64,000 nt of DNA from Mycobacterium gordonae. GTDB lineage: Bacteria > Actinomycetota > Actinomycetes > Mycobacteriales > Mycobacteriaceae. Positions 1 through 8,505 of this stretch are shown here, in pieces. The stretch covers positions 2,170,001 through 2,234,000 of the forward strand of contig NZ_CP070973.1 of the NCBI RefSeq assembly GCF_017086405.1. The letters are read 5' to 3'. Below the pieces are notes generated by a model. The model saw only the letters and a program-made list of their open reading frames with translations, did not search any database and was not told the origin of the DNA. The translations under genes and the position numbers were made by a program. Positions within the stretch are counted from its first letter, which is position 1, and each line of letters starts with the position of its first letter.

Positions 1-924
1 GCATTGACGCAGACGAACTTGGCCGACGTCGACCTATCGACGGAGTTTCTCGGAGCCCCGCTACGCGCACCGGTTTTGGTGGGCGCCATGACCGGGGGTG
101 CCGAGCTGTCGGGCACGATCAACCGGAATCTGGCGACCGCCGCCCAACGGCTGGGCATCGGGATGATGCTCGGGTCCCAACGGGTGATGTTGGAGCGTGC
201 CCTGGGCGAACAGGCCGCGTCCAGCTTCGCCGTGCGGGACGTGGCCCCCGACGTGCTGTTGGTGGGCAATATCGGGTTGTCCCAGTTCGTCAAGGACGCG
301 ATACCGGAAATTGCCCGGGCGCTGGACCGGGTCGGCGCGAATGCGCTTGCGGTTCATACCAATCCGCTACAAGAGGCGATGCAGCACAACGGTGACACCG
401 ACTTCGCCGGGTCGCTGGACCGGCTGCACGAGCTGACCGCGATGCTGGACTATCCGGTGCTGCTGAAGGAAGTGGGCCACGGCATCGGGGCGAGCGCCGT
501 TGCCGACCTGCTGCGGCTCACCGGAGAGTCGCCCGTGGCCGCCATTGACGTCGCCGGGGCCGGCGGTACGTCGTGGTCGCGCGTCGAGCAGTTTGTCCGT
601 TATGGCGAACTGCGGTATCCGGATCTCGCCGACTGGGGGATACCCACCGCGCAGGCGCTCCTCGAGGTGCGCGCGGCACTGCCAAGCATCCCGCTGGTGG
701 CCTCCGGCGGGATCCGGACAGGTACGGACGCGGCTAAAGCGATCGCCCTGGGCGCTGACGTAGTGGCGGTTGCTAGGCCGCTGCTGGCATCGGCCATCGA
801 GTCCGCCGCCGCGGCGACGGCCTGGCTGCAAGGGTTCATCGACGAGTTACGCATCTGCCTGCACTGTTGCGGAGCGGCAGATCTGCCGACGGTGCGCAAG
901 CTCGGCGCGCTACCTGTCACCTAG
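1..924 (+). CDS. fni: Type 2 isopentenyl-diphosphate delta-isomerase, 5' partial
   Basis: FMN- and NADPH-dependent isomerase that interconverts isopentenyl and dimethylallyl diphosphate, feeding the neighbouring crtE. The frame is open to base 1. About 40 N-terminal residues that the family normally has before the '[10 protein letters not shown]' stretch are missing, so the true start lies left of the window; the TTG at 4 is only the first in-frame start-like codon. Visible family features are AMTGG near residue 28, the [10 protein letters not shown] segment, GHGIG, and the C-terminal [18 protein letters not shown] phosphate/FMN-binding loop. It ends 8 bases before the glycosyltransferase start, so the two are probably co-transcribed. 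Identification is firm; the start is unknown. Confidence 0.93.
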   Translation, partial: ALTQTNLADVDLSTEFLGAPLRAPVLVGAMTGGAELSGTINRNLATAAQRLGIGMMLGSQRVMLERALGEQAASSFAVRDVAPDVLLVGNIGLSQFVKDAIPEIARALDRVGANALAVHTNPLQEAMQHNGDTDFAGSLDRLHELTAMLDYPVLLKEVGHGIGASAVADLLRLTGESPVAAIDVAGAGGTSWSRVEQFVRYGELRYPDLADWGIPTAQALLEVRAALPSIPLVASGGIRTGTDAAKAIALGADVVAVARPLLASAIESAAAATAWLQGFIDELRICLHCCGAADLPTVRKLGALPVT

Positions 925-932
925 GCGAACCT

Positions 933-2225
933 GTGGCGGTCATTCTGGCTTACGGTTCGCCCGCACTGGGTCATCTCTACCCGATGGCCGCACTGCTGAC
1001 CGAGCTGACCGGGCGCGGGCACCAGGTCCACCTGCGCACGATGAGCGGTGAGGTCGCCTCGATGCGGGCCGTCGGTATTCACACCGAATCCGTCGACCCT
1101 CGCATCGAGAATATCGTCGGTGATGACTGGTTGGCGCGCAACGCTTTAGGCGTCCTCAAGCGGTCCATCGACGTGCTCTGCCGGCGGGCCGTGTTCGAGG
1201 TGGATGATCTCCGGCACGCGGTCAGCGAGACAGCAGCTGAGGCCGTCATCGTCGATGCGAACTGTTGGGGCGCGATGTCGGCGGCTGACGTCGCTGGCTT
1301 GCCGTGGGCGGTGTTCTCGCCGTTCACGCCGTACCTGCGATCGCGGTCGGCGCCGCCGTTCGGCCCGGGACTGCGGCCGCTGCCGGGCTTCATAGGCCGC
1401 ATCCGCGACGCCTCGATGCGGCCGTTCGTCAGATTCCTGTTCGATCGCCCGATGTTGCCGCGGATCAACGCGCTTCGCGCCGGCCTGGGCGCTCCGCTGA
1501 TCGATTCGGTGGACCAGTTGATGCGCCGGGCGCCGCTGCTATTGGCGGTGGGAGGCGAGCCGTTCGAGTACCCGCATCCGGATTGGTCCGATATGGTGCA
1601 CTTCGTCGGTCCCTGCGTATTTCAGCAGATGGCCGGTCCGGCTCCGGATTGGCTGCAGTCCATCGAGCGCCCCATCGTGCTGGTGAGTACCTCGTCGATC
1701 GCCCAGGCCGACGCGAAGTTGGGGCACATTGCGCTGCAGGCATTGGCCGAGGAACCGGTTCACGTGGTGGCGACCTTTCCGGCCGGTGTGCCCGCGGGGC
1801 TGCCGCAGACCCCGAATGCGACGGTGTGCCAGTTTCTGGACCATGGTCCGGTGCTCGACCGGGCTGTGTGTGTCGTCACGCACGGTGGGATGGGAACGAC
1901 CGTGAAGGCGCTGAACCGGGGCGTCCCGGTCTGCGTGGTGCCGTTCGCGCGTGACCAGGGCGAGGTGGCACGTCGCGTCGAGGTGGCTGAGTGCGGAACC
2001 CGGCTGCCACCCAAGCGGCTCACCCCGGACCGGCTGCGTGCCGCAGTGCTCAAAGCGGAGAGGATGACGGCAGGAGCGCGTCGGGTTGCCGCCGGATTCG
2101 CTGCAACTGGAGGTGTGGCACGAGGTGCTGACCTGATCGAGCAGCGGTTAGTGTCAGCGCCTCGGCGCGTGGGACCGGGCACCCCGCCGCCGGGAAGCCG
2201 AAGCGCCTCGGCCGAGTTCCGCTGA
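933..2225 (+). CDS. MGT/UGT-type glycosyltransferase, possibly carotenoid-linked
   Basis: A 430-residue GT1/GT-B glycosyltransferase. The N-terminal half starts AVILAYGSPALGHLYPM, the usual GHxxP acceptor-domain opening. The C-terminal half carries VVTHGGMGTTVKALNRGVP, the sugar-nucleotide-binding HGGxGT signature. The GTG at 933 is chosen because it puts the conserved opening at the N-terminus and sits just after the fni stop; a longer frame opens at 867 but overlaps fni. Its place in a carotenoid locus suggests a CrtX-like role, glycosylating a hydroxylated carotenoid or another terpenoid. That is inference; mycobacterial glycolipid glycosyltransferases belong to the same family. Its 3' end overlaps the convergent MarR gene by 72 bases. 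Confidence 0.85.
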   Translation: MAVILAYGSPALGHLYPMAALLTELTGRGHQVHLRTMSGEVASMRAVGIHTESVDPRIENIVGDDWLARNALGVLKRSIDVLCRRAVFEVDDLRHAVSETAAEAVIVDANCWGAMSAADVAGLPWAVFSPFTPYLRSRSAPPFGPGLRPLPGFIGRIRDASMRPFVRFLFDRPMLPRINALRAGLGAPLIDSVDQLMRRAPLLLAVGGEPFEYPHPDWSDMVHFVGPCVFQQMAGPAPDWLQSIERPIVLVSTSSIAQADAKLGHIALQALAEEPVHVVATFPAGVPAGLPQTPNATVCQFLDHGPVLDRAVCVVTHGGMGTTVKALNRGVPVCVVPFARDQGEVARRVEVAECGTRLPPKRLTPDRLRAAVLKAERMTAGARRVAAGFAATGGVARGADLIEQRLVSAPRRVGPGTPPPGSRSASAEFR

Positions 2226-2735
2226 ATCCTCGTGTTGCTCGGGCGCGGCCAGCTCGTCCTCGAACGTGGCCATCGCGTCGATCATCGCCATAAATACCCG
2301 GTGGGCTGACACCAGGTCTTTGTCCGGCAGGTCGGCCAGGGCCTCGCGGATATGGGCTCCGAGCGGGCTGAAGAACGTGTGCGCCAGGGTCATGCCCCGG
2401 GTCTCGTAGCGCAGCAGCCACTTGCGGCGGTCTTCCGGGTCGGGTTCGCGCCGGATGTGACCGGCTTCGATCATCCGGTCGACCAGGTAGGTGATGGCCG
2501 GAGGCGACACGTCCATGCGTTGGCGCAGCTGGGCCAGGGTCAAGGGGGCACCCGCTGTCTCGGCCACCATGATGTGCAGCAAGGCGTGAAAATCACTGTT
2601 GCTGACGTCGTTGATGCGTGCGTAGTGGCGGCCGACGCGGTCAGAACGGGCGGTGATTGCGCGAATGTCGGCGGAGAGCTGCCGCTCCAGCTCCGCCCGC
2701 CTCGGCGGCGGCTCGCCCACGCCGCGCTTGGTCAT
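2154..2735 (-). CDS. MarR-family transcriptional regulator
   Basis: Winged-helix regulator of about 193 residues. The wHTH core is visible as LTLAQLRQRMDVSPPAITYLVDRMIEAGHIRREPDPEDRRKWLLRY, where the DPEDRR segment is the wing, flanked by dimerisation helices. The start at 2735 is preferred because GAAGGG lies about 10 bases upstream; an in-frame ATG at 2759 has no visible ribosome site. It is convergent with the glycosyltransferase and overlaps it by 72 bases. In Corynebacterium the MarR-type CrtR represses the crt operon and responds to GGPP, so control of the crtE promoter here is a reasonable inference. The C-terminal 30 residues are Arg/Ala-rich and poorly conserved in appearance. Confidence 0.88.
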   Translation of the reverse strand: MTKRGVGEPPPRRAELERQLSADIRAITARSDRVGRHYARINDVSNSDFHALLHIMVAETAGAPLTLAQLRQRMDVSPPAITYLVDRMIEAGHIRREPDPEDRRKWLLRYETRGMTLAHTFFSPLGAHIREALADLPDKDLVSAHRVFMAMIDAMATFEDELAAPEQHEDSAELGRGASASRRRGARSHAPRR

Positions 2736-3041
2736 TTGCCCGCACCCTTCATCAACCATTCAGAGTACGGCGTGTGCGCTCATAAGTGCGTCAGCCGGCC
2801 GCACGCTGCACCGGCATGGTCGTGTCGTGGCCCCCGCCCATCAGCGAACAACGCTGGTCGCCTGGCACAGATGGGCATCGCGATCGTGGTTGAGCTATAC
2901 GTGCTCAGAGCGCAGGATGGCGACCCTTTGGCGGCGTCGGTCATGACCCGGTGAAGTCTGCGTTTTCGCTTTTCGAGCTGGCCGGGTCATGCAGAGGATC
3001 TGGCGCGTGGTGTCGTCGGTGCTGCGGGCCACCGCGATCGG
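2736..3041. other. Intergenic stretch, no supported gene
   Basis: Open frames run through here on both strands, but none shows a recognisable domain, a ribosome site or plausible codon use. It should contain the promoter of the leftward MarR gene and the end of the HVA1/DUF2784 transcript. I see no clear terminator or operator. Confidence 0.4.
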
Positions 3042-3260
3042 TCAGCCGTCCTGGCGGCGCAGCGCGTCCGGCTTGTGCACGGCATCTTTGCCGGTCTTGT
3101 CGCTGCGCACCTGATACTGCGGATCGTCCTTTGATGCCCGCACGGTGCGCCCGGCCGCTTCGGTATCCGAGGTGATCTTCCGCTCAACCTTGCCTTCGAC
3201 GGTGTTACCGTGGCTCTTCCACTCGACCTTGTCGCCCTTGCGCAGCTTGTCGTCGCTCAC
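3042..3260 (-). CDS. DUF2945 / HVA1-family small protein (alternative, unfused reading)
   Basis: A 72-residue basic protein beginning VSDDKLRKGDKVEWKSHG, the typical opening of hypervirulence-associated (HVA1) tudor-domain proteins, followed by the GKVERKITSDT and DPQYQVRSDKTG segments. Its own GTG start at 3260 has GAGGGAAG nine bases upstream, a good ribosome site, so it is probably translated on its own whether or not the upstream DUF2784 frame is truly fused to it. The molecular function of the family is poorly known. Confidence 0.75.
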   Translation of the reverse strand: MSDDKLRKGDKVEWKSHGNTVEGKVERKITSDTEAAGRTVRASKDDPQYQVRSDKTGKDAVHKPDALRRQDG

Positions 3261-3662
3261 GTGAATTCGCTTCCCTCGGCATCGGTTAGGCCCTGAGTCG
3301 GGTACCCGCCGGCCCTGGATGATTAACGCGATCCAGGAGAGCCCGGCTGCGGCGAATGCCAGTGCCTGGGCGGTTCCGGTACGGTCAGCCGGCAAGACGG
3401 TGCCATCCACATAGCGGCCGATGAATCCCTTCTCAGGCAACTCGCCCATGCCGGCCCGGGCCCGGGCCCACTCTTCCAGTGAAGTCAGCGGGCAGCGAAG
3501 GTTCAGTGCCACCACGGCGACGCCCCACGCCACGGCCGGAAGGTGCAGCCAGAAGGTGCGCCGCCAGCGCAACGCCAGAAAGCCCCCGCTCGGCAGATAC
3601 GCGAGATAGGCGAAATGTGCCGCGACGGTGGCGACGACCAAGGCGAAATATCTTCTGTTCAT
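3042..3662 (-). CDS. DUF2784-like membrane protein, reading frame fused to an HVA1 domain
   Basis: Residues 1-125 look like a small DUF2784 integral membrane protein: an N-terminal hydrophobic helix (FALVVATVAAHFAYLAYL), a second near WLHLPAVAWGVAVVALN, and a third near ALAFAAAGLSWIALII. A stop is expected about there, but the frame runs on into a complete DUF2945/HVA1 (tudor-like) domain at about residues 135-206. One added base near the GGCCGGCGGG tract would restore a stop at 3286-3288, so the fusion may be a natural stop-loss or a one-base error. It lies 33 bases after the Rieske gene, on the same strand, so it may be the operon's last gene. Confidence 0.6.
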   Translation of the reverse strand: MNRRYFALVVATVAAHFAYLAYLPSGGFLALRWRRTFWLHLPAVAWGVAVVALNLRCPLTSLEEWARARAGMGELPEKGFIGRYVDGTVLPADRTGTAQALAFAAAGLSWIALIIQGRRVPDSGPNRCRGKRIHVSDDKLRKGDKVEWKSHGNTVEGKVERKITSDTEAAGRTVRASKDDPQYQVRSDKTGKDAVHKPDALRRQDG

Positions 3663-3695
3663 CGCTGATTCAGCCTAGAGCACGCGGCGGGAGAA

Positions 3696-4691
3696 TCAGC
3701 TGCCGCTTCGCAGTCGGTATCTGCGCTCGGCATAGGCCAGGTCGTCGCGCCACAGCCGATTGGCGGCATAGCGCATCAAGGGCGTCACCAGTGGCGCGAC
3801 CGAAAGTGCCGCCTTGAACCCGGGGCGTTGGGAATGCGCGACGACGGCTTCGATCACGGCGACGCGCGGTTGTCCGTCCGGCCCGGGACCCATTGGGGTG
3901 GCATGTGTTTCGACGACGCTGCCCGCACCCTCGCCTTCGACGATGCGCATGACGATGGTGCGTGCCTCGGGGCAGCTGAATTCCGCGATGGTGGGCACGC
4001 CGAAGCGGCCCACCCGGAAGGTGACCGAGACGACGAACCGGTCGTCTTCCTCCGTCGGCGTGGTCAGCACCTCTAGGCGGGTGAACGAGTAGGGGTGGAA
4101 CCAGCTGCCGTGCCAGGGGTCGAGTCGGTTGGCGATGATGTCCTGCGGTTCGCAGGTGCCGACGAGGCGGGCGACGGCCGGCAGCGTCGTCCTGGTCGGT
4201 CGATCGGGAATCACCGGCACGTCCAGCGGCGCTTCGGCGCCGACAGCGTCCAATCGCACCCACGCCAGCACCCCGTCGTCATAGCTGGGCAGTGCAGCCC
4301 AGCCCAGCTTGCAGGACGTACCGTCCAAGGCCAGCCCATGCCAGCGACAGAACAGCACGCCGTCGGAGACCGTGCCGGTGGCCAGGTCCGCGCCCAGATG
4401 GGGGCAACTGGCCGGCCCCACCGTCAAATGATCGAGCCGATCGCGCCAGGCGACCAGTTCGACGCCGGCAACGCGGGCGCCGAGCGGTCGGCCGGGTCGC
4501 ACGTCAGCGCTCGCCGCGAAAACGTACCAGTTTCCGGTGGGGCGACGCTGCGACCGCTCCAACGCGGCGTTGATGATCGCCGGCTGAGCCTGACCGTAGG
4601 TGGGACGCTGCTTTGTCCACGGCTCCCGCGGAATCAGTTGCAGTGGCCAGTTCTTGGGCCACCGATCGCGGATCTGATCGCCGGCGCTCAT
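3696..4691 (-). CDS. Rieske [2Fe-2S] protein of the carotenoid operon
   Basis: A 331-residue protein with an N-terminal Rieske domain. CPHLGADL supplies the first C-x-H pair and FCRWHGL the second C-x2-H pair, 16 residues apart, ligating a 2Fe-2S cluster. The C-terminal part (WHGSWFHPYSF, then a beta-rich domain) resembles the DUF5914-type catalytic partner found with mycobacterial crt genes. The ATG at 4691 overlaps the crtU stop (ATGA), so it is translationally coupled. A role as an oxygenase or hydroxylase acting on the aromatic carotenoid is inferred from position. An in-frame extension to 4817 exists but would lie wholly inside crtU. Confidence 0.85.
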   Translation of the reverse strand: MSAGDQIRDRWPKNWPLQLIPREPWTKQRPTYGQAQPAIINAALERSQRRPTGNWYVFAASADVRPGRPLGARVAGVELVAWRDRLDHLTVGPASCPHLGADLATGTVSDGVLFCRWHGLALDGTSCKLGWAALPSYDDGVLAWVRLDAVGAEAPLDVPVIPDRPTRTTLPAVARLVGTCEPQDIIANRLDPWHGSWFHPYSFTRLEVLTTPTEEDDRFVVSVTFRVGRFGVPTIAEFSCPEARTIVMRIVEGEGAGSVVETHATPMGPGPDGQPRVAVIEAVVAHSQRPGFKAALSVAPLVTPLMRYAANRLWRDDLAYAERRYRLRSGS

Positions 4692-6205
4692 GCCCGCCCT
4701 CGAATCTGTCGCAGCGCCAGCGTTCGCAGCAGCGCAGAGCGGCCGCGGGTGGGAACGGTGAACAGCTCGTGACCGCACACCCCCCAGCTTGCGAGCAACT
4801 GGTTGGCGGCCACCCATCCGGTGGTGGCGGCGCGCTCCATCAACGCCACCGGCAGGTCCACCCGGATGCCATCACCGGCCAGCACCAACCCGGGTTGCGG
4901 CGTCGCCACGGTAGGTCGCCGGGTGTAGGTGCCTGGGGTGAACAGCGGGCAGTCGCTGCGTCGCAGCACGCGTTCTCGTACCACGTTGGCCGTCGCCGTC
5001 TCGGGGTACAGCTTGTGCAGCTGCTCGATCGCCGCATCGCTGGGAGTCGTCGAATCCAGTGCATAGGAATGTAATTCGATGACGGACCCGCCGGTCTGGC
5101 GCGCCCATGCGGCCGCTTCGGACTCGTAGCGCTCCGGGACGCTGATGTTGTCGAGCGGGGGATGTCCCGCGGTACCCAGGAAGGGGGCCCGGTCCGACCT
5201 GACCGGGCGATCGAGCCACAGTCGATGAACCACGAACGACGGCGCGGTGCGTAGCCGCCGTATCTGTGCCCGCCACAGGTCGTTACCCAGGCCGTTCGAT
5301 GCGGCGACGATGTCCTGCAGACCGCCCACGTCGAGCGCCAGCACCACGGCGTCGGCGGACAGCGCACCATCCCCGGTCTGCACGTGGTAACCGCCCTCAG
5401 CGGTGTCGACCCGTTGAACCTGTGTGCCCAGCCGGAATAGGACACCACGCTGACTCAGATACTCCCGGAGCGGATTCCACAGGCTCACATCGAAATTGGC
5501 GTTAGCGACGTCGAAGATCAGTCCCTCGCTGGAACCCAGGAAATAGATGTGAAACATCGTCGCGAGTTCACCGGCCGAGAGCTGGTTCGTTTCGGCGAAG
5601 AAGCTGCGGGAGAACACCTCGAAGGCGAGGTGACGCGCCGACTCGGGGAAATTGATGCTCTTCAGAAATGTCTCGGCGTCGATGTGATCCAGCTGGTGAT
5701 AGACCTCGGGAACCGATACCGCGGCCAGCGGTGCCGACGCCCGGGCGTCGATACGGACCAGATCGGAGAGCCGGAAGGTGGGGCTGCGCAACGCGAACAC
5801 CAGCGCGTTGAAGGGGGGTGTGCGGGGCAACCCGCGGAAGGTGTCGAGCCTGCCCTGGCCGTCGATCAACGGGTAGTCGGTCACCGGTGTCAGCATCCGC
5901 AGCTGTGGATCGACCCGGCTCAGCAGCGCCCGCAGGTTGTAGTACTGGCGGAAGAAGGCGTGAAATCCGCGGTTCATCGCGACGTCGACGCCACCGTCCT
6001 GTTCGGTCCAACCACCGACGCGCCCGCCGAGGTAGGGCTCCTTCTCCACCACCTCGACGTCCACACCCCGTTCGGCGAGACCGGTGGCTGCAGCCAGCCC
6101 GGCAATCCCGGCCCCGACGACCACCGCGCGAGGACGCTTCGACAGCGACGTGGCATCGGCCAACCCACGCGTTGCCGGGTGTCGTACGCGGCGGCGGTCG
6201 GTCAC
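4688..6205 (-). CDS. crtU: Beta-carotene desaturase/methylase (isorenieratene synthase type)
   Basis: A 505-residue FAD-dependent amine-oxidase/phytoene-desaturase fold protein. The dinucleotide motif VVVGAGIAGLAAATGLAERGVDVEVVE begins about residue 27, followed by YLGGRVGGW and MNRGFHAFFRQYYNLR, typical of CrtU. The C-terminal FAD contact is LVLAGDGIRVDLPVALMERAATTGW. CrtU converts beta-ionone rings to aromatic rings, giving isorenieratene (leprotene), a pigment known from mycobacteria. The GTG at 6205 overlaps the methyltransferase stop (GTGA). A longer frame to 6424 has no domain content and lies inside that gene. Membrane-associated action is expected from the substrate. Confidence 0.9.
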   Translation of the reverse strand: MTDRRRVRHPATRGLADATSLSKRPRAVVVGAGIAGLAAATGLAERGVDVEVVEKEPYLGGRVGGWTEQDGGVDVAMNRGFHAFFRQYYNLRALLSRVDPQLRMLTPVTDYPLIDGQGRLDTFRGLPRTPPFNALVFALRSPTFRLSDLVRIDARASAPLAAVSVPEVYHQLDHIDAETFLKSINFPESARHLAFEVFSRSFFAETNQLSAGELATMFHIYFLGSSEGLIFDVANANFDVSLWNPLREYLSQRGVLFRLGTQVQRVDTAEGGYHVQTGDGALSADAVVLALDVGGLQDIVAASNGLGNDLWRAQIRRLRTAPSFVVHRLWLDRPVRSDRAPFLGTAGHPPLDNISVPERYESEAAAWARQTGGSVIELHSYALDSTTPSDAAIEQLHKLYPETATANVVRERVLRRSDCPLFTPGTYTRRPTVATPQPGLVLAGDGIRVDLPVALMERAATTGWVAANQLLASWGVCGHELFTVPTRGRSALLRTLALRQIRGRA

Positions 6206-6927
6206 AGCGGCACCTCCCCGATAAAGGTATGAACGATGTTGCGCTCCCAGCCTGGCATGGTTTCGCTGCGGACTGTGCTGAAACCGGCGTCGGATATCCG
6301 CTGCCGCAGCCGTTGAGCGCCGTCGAAACTGAGCACGCTGCGCCACAAATGGCGGTACAAGGTGGTGCTCCGGGTGCGCCACCACCCGGACGGAATGATG
6401 ATCCCCCAGCACACCGCGTGCCAAATCCTTACGGCGACAGCGGAATCACGCACGGAATACTCATGCAGCGCCAACGTTCCGCCCGGCCGCAACAGTTCGC
6501 GGAAGGAACGCAGCTGGCTGTCCGGGTCGGCCAGGTTGCGCAGCAGGTAGGCCGCCAGAATGCCGTCGAACGGGCCGGTGATGCCGTGCTGAGCGAGTTT
6601 CTCGATGGGAGTGTGCACGAACCGCACTGACGATGGCCAGGATTTGGCCCGCGCCGCCTCCAACATGCCGGCCGAGGCGTCGACGGCGATGATCTCGGCT
6701 TCCGGGGCCGCCGCCAGCAGCGCGGCCGTCGACGCGCCGGTGCCACACCCGGCGTCGAGCAGCCGTAAGCCGCGGCCCCTGTCCGGCAAGCCCATGCGCT
6801 GCACCGAACGCCGCAGGTTCGCGTGATAGCCGGGGTTGGCGCCCACCAATCGGTCGTAGGCATCCGCACCGACGTCGAACGCGTCCGGGACGTCGCTGCG
6901 AGCAAGACCTGCTTTATCCATGATCAC
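6202..6927 (-). CDS. Class I SAM-dependent methyltransferase in the crt operon
   Basis: A 241-residue methyltransferase of the UbiE/Methyltransf_11 type. Motif I is LRLLDAGCGTGASTAALL (about residues 54-71), followed by the acidic IIAVDASAGMLEAARAK and LRPGGTLALHEYS. The GTG at 6927 overlaps the crtYd stop (GTGA); an ATG two codons in is an alternative. Tight coupling between crtYd and crtU argues for a carotenoid or related isoprenoid substrate. CrtU methyl migration itself needs no methyltransferase, so the substrate here is unknown. Confidence 0.82.
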   Translation of the reverse strand: MIMDKAGLARSDVPDAFDVGADAYDRLVGANPGYHANLRRSVQRMGLPDRGRGLRLLDAGCGTGASTAALLAAAPEAEIIAVDASAGMLEAARAKSWPSSVRFVHTPIEKLAQHGITGPFDGILAAYLLRNLADPDSQLRSFRELLRPGGTLALHEYSVRDSAVAVRIWHAVCWGIIIPSGWWRTRSTTLYRHLWRSVLSFDGAQRLRQRISDAGFSTVRSETMPGWERNIVHTFIGEVPL

Positions 6928-7235
6928 CGCCGTACACGTTGATACTCCCAGACCAGCAGCACCCCGGTGACCAGGGCGAAGCCGAACAGGAAGTCCTCGA
7001 TGGGGATATCGAAGGGAAAGCGCAGGCCGCTGGTCTGGCGCTCGTCGTAAATGACCACCGGGGCGCTGAGCTTGGTCAGCCAGCCATCGACCGGAACCTG
7101 GAAGCCGAGCACGATCACCATCGACAGCCAGTAGGCGAGCTTGCGGAACAAGCCGGTGCGCAGCACCGTGAACTCGACCGCACAGACGGCCAGCACCGAC
7201 ACCACGGCCGGAACGGTGTAACCCAGTCCGGTCAT
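6924..7235 (-). CDS. crtYd: Lycopene beta-cyclase subunit CrtYd
   Basis: A 103-residue integral membrane protein with three hydrophobic helices: VPAVVSVLAVCAVEFTVL, LAYWLSMVIVLGFQVPV and FLFGFALVTGVLLVWEY. The conserved FDIPIEDFLFG motif precedes the third. CrtYc and CrtYd form the heterodimeric lycopene cyclase of actinobacteria (Brevibacterium linens, M. aurum), which closes both ends of lycopene to give beta-carotene. The ATG at 7235 overlaps the crtYc stop (ATGA). Confidence 0.92.
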   Translation of the reverse strand: MTGLGYTVPAVVSVLAVCAVEFTVLRTGLFRKLAYWLSMVIVLGFQVPVDGWLTKLSAPVVIYDERQTSGLRFPFDIPIEDFLFGFALVTGVLLVWEYQRVRR

Positions 7236-7555
7236 CGGCGTCTGCTCCAGTCCAGGATGGTGCTCACCGCGCTGTAAGTGAGCAGGCCGCACACGGGTAT
7301 CACCAGGAAGAACAGCACCTCCTCGATGGGTATGCGCGGTGGCAACTCGATGCCGGTGATGTATTTGCCGTTGTACCACCATATTCCGGCGGCGATCGCA
7401 ATGGCGTCCCACACCAGGAAAATCACCGCGAACGGCACCACCGCACGCACCAGGCGTCCCGGTTGCCGGTACACCCCCTTGCCGAACACTTCCAGCGGCA
7501 ACGTGATCAGCAGGCACAGTCCCAGCACGATCAGATACTGCCAGTGGTCGCTCAT
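7232..7555 (-). CDS. crtYc: Lycopene beta-cyclase subunit CrtYc
   Basis: A 107-residue membrane protein, partner of CrtYd. Hydrophobic helices are YLIVLGLCLLITLPLEV, AVVPFAVIFLVWDAIAIAAG and EVLFFLVIPVCGLLTYSAV. The hallmark PIEEVLFF motif lies before the third and is the counterpart of PIEDFLF in CrtYd, reflecting an old gene duplication. The ATG at 7555 overlaps the crtB stop (ATGA). Confidence 0.92.
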   Translation of the reverse strand: MSDHWQYLIVLGLCLLITLPLEVFGKGVYRQPGRLVRAVVPFAVIFLVWDAIAIAAGIWWYNGKYITGIELPPRIPIEEVLFFLVIPVCGLLTYSAVSTILDWSRRR

Positions 7556-8505
7556 GCGGCGCCGGGCCTTCGGCCGTCGGGTAGTGATCGGCGGATCCGC
7601 CAGGACTGGAACAGGGCGCCGCCGGCGACCTGAAGACGGCGGGCTTTGCCGACGGTGGCGCGGTGGCTGAAGACCGCGAAGTCGCTGTACTCGATGCGGT
7701 CCAGAATTTCCGAGTAGAGTGTCAAAGCTGTTGTCACACAAGGGCGGGAACGCGGTGCCAGCAGCTCAATCCCTTGCGCGGCGAACCGATAGATCTCGCG
7801 GGTGATTTTGTGCTGCTCGGCCAGCGCGTCGCGAACCCGGGCGTCGGTCTGGCGATGCATGTGACACCACAGCATCAACTCGCGGTCCACGCCGTGGGCG
7901 GCGAGTTCGTCGGCCGGCAGATAGATCCGGTCGCGCAGCAGGTCTTCGTCGACGTCACGCAGGAAGTTGGTGAGCTGGAAGGCGCGGCCCAGCGCTTCGG
8001 CGTAGGGTGCCGCCTCGTCGGTGCCGCCGACCGTTCCGAGCACTGGGAGCACTTGCAGGCCAATGACTTCCGCTGAACCACGCATGTAGCGGTTGAGTGC
8101 GTCGCGGTCCGGATACCTGGTGACCGTGAGGTCCATGCGCATGGAATCGAGGAAGTCCACGAACAACTCAGTGGGGATCTGGTAGCGGGCCACGGTGTCG
8201 TCGACCGCGGCCAGCACCGGCTCGTCTCGCTGATTGCCGCCGGCGAAGAAGCGGTCGGAGAGCACTTGCAGCCGGTCGGCTCGTGCCTGGGAGTCCAGGT
8301 GCGGATTGAACTCGTCGAGAATGTCGTCGGCGACGCGCGCGAATGCGTAGAGGGCGTGAATCGCCGGACGCTGGTCGGGTGCGAGCAGCCGGGTCGCCAG
8401 AAAGTAGGTACGGCCGTTGGCGGCCGCGATCTTTCGGCAGTCGCGATAGGCCGCACGCAGGTCGGGATCGTCGATGCCGGCTGCGTCGAGTTCGGCGCGG
8501 ATCAC
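7552..8505 (-). CDS. crtB: Phytoene synthase
   Basis: A 317-residue squalene/phytoene synthase family enzyme that condenses two GGPP to 15-cis-phytoene. The first Asp-rich region is LYAFARVADDILDE (near residue 52). The second family signature, AFQLTNFLRDVDEDLLRDRIYLP, is complete. MRGSAEVIGLQV matches the family's central helix. The GTG at 8505 overlaps the crtI stop (GTGA). Length and motifs are normal, so it should be active. Confidence 0.95.
   Translation of the reverse strand: MIRAELDAAGIDDPDLRAAYRDCRKIAAANGRTYFLATRLLAPDQRPAIHALYAFARVADDILDEFNPHLDSQARADRLQVLSDRFFAGGNQRDEPVLAAVDDTVARYQIPTELFVDFLDSMRMDLTVTRYPDRDALNRYMRGSAEVIGLQVLPVLGTVGGTDEAAPYAEALGRAFQLTNFLRDVDEDLLRDRIYLPADELAAHGVDRELMLWCHMHRQTDARVRDALAEQHKITREIYRFAAQGIELLAPRSRPCVTTALTLYSEILDRIEYSDFAVFSHRATVGKARRLQVAGGALFQSWRIRRSLPDGRRPGAA

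Noticed and set aside
2352-2954. 200-codon plus-strand frame opposite the MarR gene
   Set aside because: The MarR winged-helix motif is clear on the other strand, and this frame shows none.
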